A stretch of DNA of 5,588 nt from Flavobacteriaceae bacterium (lineage in GTDB: Bacteria; Bacteroidota; Bacteroidia; Flavobacteriales; Flavobacteriaceae). Positions 4,769 to 5,588 of this stretch are shown here, piece after piece (position 1 is the first letter of the stretch; the number at the start of each line of letters is the position of its first letter). A program made the position numbers and the translations under genes. The stretch is taken from the NCBI GenBank assembly GCA_030613745.1, contig JAUWLK010000183.1:1-5588 (forward strand). The letters are read 5' to 3'. The notes under the pieces were generated by a model, which was not told where the DNA came from, searched no databases, and saw nothing but the letters and a program-made list of their open reading frames with translations.

Positions 4769-5588
4769 ATGAAATATAAATCACAAAAAGTAGCTTATTG
4801 GTTTTTTGCTTTATCAATGCTATTATTAACATTACAATTAATCTATGGTTTTATCATGGGATTTGCACATGCAGGAATGGACGGCTTACATGATTGGATT
4901 CCTTTTAATACAGCAAAAGCTGTACATACCAACTTATTAGTAGTATGGTTACTATCTGGTTTTATGGGAGCCGCATACTATATTATACCCGAAGAAGCAC
5001 AAAATGAATTGGTAAGTGTAAAATTGGCTTATGTTCAATTAATATCTCTTGCCCTTGTTGGTGTTGCTGCCATAGTTGGATATCATTTTAACTACTGGGA
5101 AGGAAGAAAATTTTTAGAAATACCTAGACCTTTAGATTATTTAGTAGTTGTAAATGTTCTATTGTTTATGGGATTAATTTTAGTTACACTCTTTAAAGGT
5201 AAAAGAAGAACAACAACAGCACTGGTACTTACAATGGGATTACTTTTTGCAGCACTACTATACTTACCTGGAATGCTTGATTTTGACAGTCAGGTATTAG
5301 ATTCATTCTTCCGTTGGTGGGTTGTTCATTTATGGGTTGAAGGTGTATGGGAATTAATAATGGGTGGTATATTATCATTCTTATTGATAAAACTTACAGG
5401 AGTTGATAGAGAGGTTATTGAAAAATGGTTATATGTAATTGTTGGTTTAACATTCTTGTCTGGTATTTTAGGAACAGGACATCACTACTATTATATTGGT
5501 GTAAATAAAATTTGGTTAATTGTAGGGGGAATTTTCTCTGCTCTTGAACCATTAGCATTCTTAGCAATGGCTTTATTTGCTGTAAATA
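4769..5588 (+). CDS. norB: Nitric oxide reductase catalytic subunit B, N-terminal part (runs off right edge)
   Basis: The first 273 codons are present; the family is normally about 450-475 residues, so the gene continues beyond the window. NorB is the integral-membrane haem-copper-oxidase relative that reduces NO at a haem b3/non-haem iron centre. Visible landmarks are AVHTNLLVVWLLSGFMGAAYY (51-71), with H53 as a low-spin haem b ligand; RWWVVHLWVEGVWELIMG (182-199), with H187 as an iron-B ligand plus E191 and E195; GTGHHYYYIG (235-244), with H238 and H239 completing the iron-B ligands; and SALEPL (258-263) with E260. These correspond to H60, H207, E211, E215, H258, H259 and E280 of the Pseudomonas aeruginosa protein as I remember it. 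The separate upstream norC and the lack of an N-terminal extension make this the cytochrome c-dependent rather than the quinol-dependent form. The periplasmic loop near residues 105-120 is shorter than in Pseudomonas. The start ATG AAA TAT follows norC by 24 bp. Confidence 0.94.
   Translation, partial: MKYKSQKVAYWFFALSMLLLTLQLIYGFIMGFAHAGMDGLHDWIPFNTAKAVHTNLLVVWLLSGFMGAAYYIIPEEAQNELVSVKLAYVQLISLALVGVAAIVGYHFNYWEGRKFLEIPRPLDYLVVVNVLLFMGLILVTLFKGKRRTTTALVLTMGLLFAALLYLPGMLDFDSQVLDSFFRWWVVHLWVEGVWELIMGGILSFLLIKLTGVDREVIEKWLYVIVGLTFLSGILGTGHHYYYIGVNKIWLIVGGIFSALEPLAFLAMALFAVN

Noticed and set aside
4769..5588. Quinol-dependent nitric oxide reductase (qNor) or cytochrome oxidase subunit I
   Set aside because: There is no fused N-terminal cytochrome c-like extension, a separate norC precedes it, and the NorB glutamates (E191, E195, E260) are present where oxidases differ.

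Overview
The window is very AT-rich (roughly 30% G+C by eye). Its genes lack Shine-Dalgarno sequences, and several intergenic gaps carry Bacteroidota-type -7 boxes (TAnnTTTG). Together with the protein sequences (a DUF2892-type small membrane protein, a Bacteroides-like tryptophanase, a NorC/NorB pair), this points to Bacteroidota, most likely Flavobacteriia/Flavobacteriaceae. It looks like ordinary chromosome: no insertion sequence, integrase, CRISPR array, tRNA or rRNA is visible.

Layout from left to right. Positions 1-29 hold the first nine codons, on the minus strand, of a gene that leaves the window; they match a twin-arginine (Tat) export signal. A divergent promoter region of about 117 bp separates it from a plus-strand cation/proton antiporter fused to a C-terminal TrkA-N/RCK-like domain (147-1973). 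That gene converges on a minus-strand DUF2892-type membrane protein (2004-2519), and the two meet in a perfect hairpin that includes the stop codon of the minus-strand gene. The 236-bp gap at 2520-2755 is again divergent. It carries a minus-strand -7 box, a good plus-strand promoter, and a leader with an 18-codon ORF and two possible hairpins in front of tryptophanase, tnaA (2756-4132). After tnaA come an AT-only terminator hairpin over its stop codon, a second perfect 14-bp palindrome, a Crp/Fnr-type operator and a -7 box. These are followed by norC (4316-4744, start revised from 4280) and norB (4769 to the right edge, incomplete).

How the genes work together: norC and norB form one transcription unit encoding the cytochrome c-dependent nitric oxide reductase, a cytoplasmic-membrane complex that reduces 2 NO to N2O for respiration or NO detoxification. 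The operator sits about 40-43 bp upstream of the inferred transcription start, the class II activator position, which suggests induction by a Crp/Fnr-family NO or oxygen sensor. Tryptophanase (tryptophan to indole, pyruvate and ammonia) appears to be its own transcription unit. The antiporter and the DUF2892-type protein have no evident link to either. I see no convincing undescribed multi-gene system. The points most worth a second look are regulatory: the tnaA leader, the norCB control region, and the terminators that overlap stop codons.
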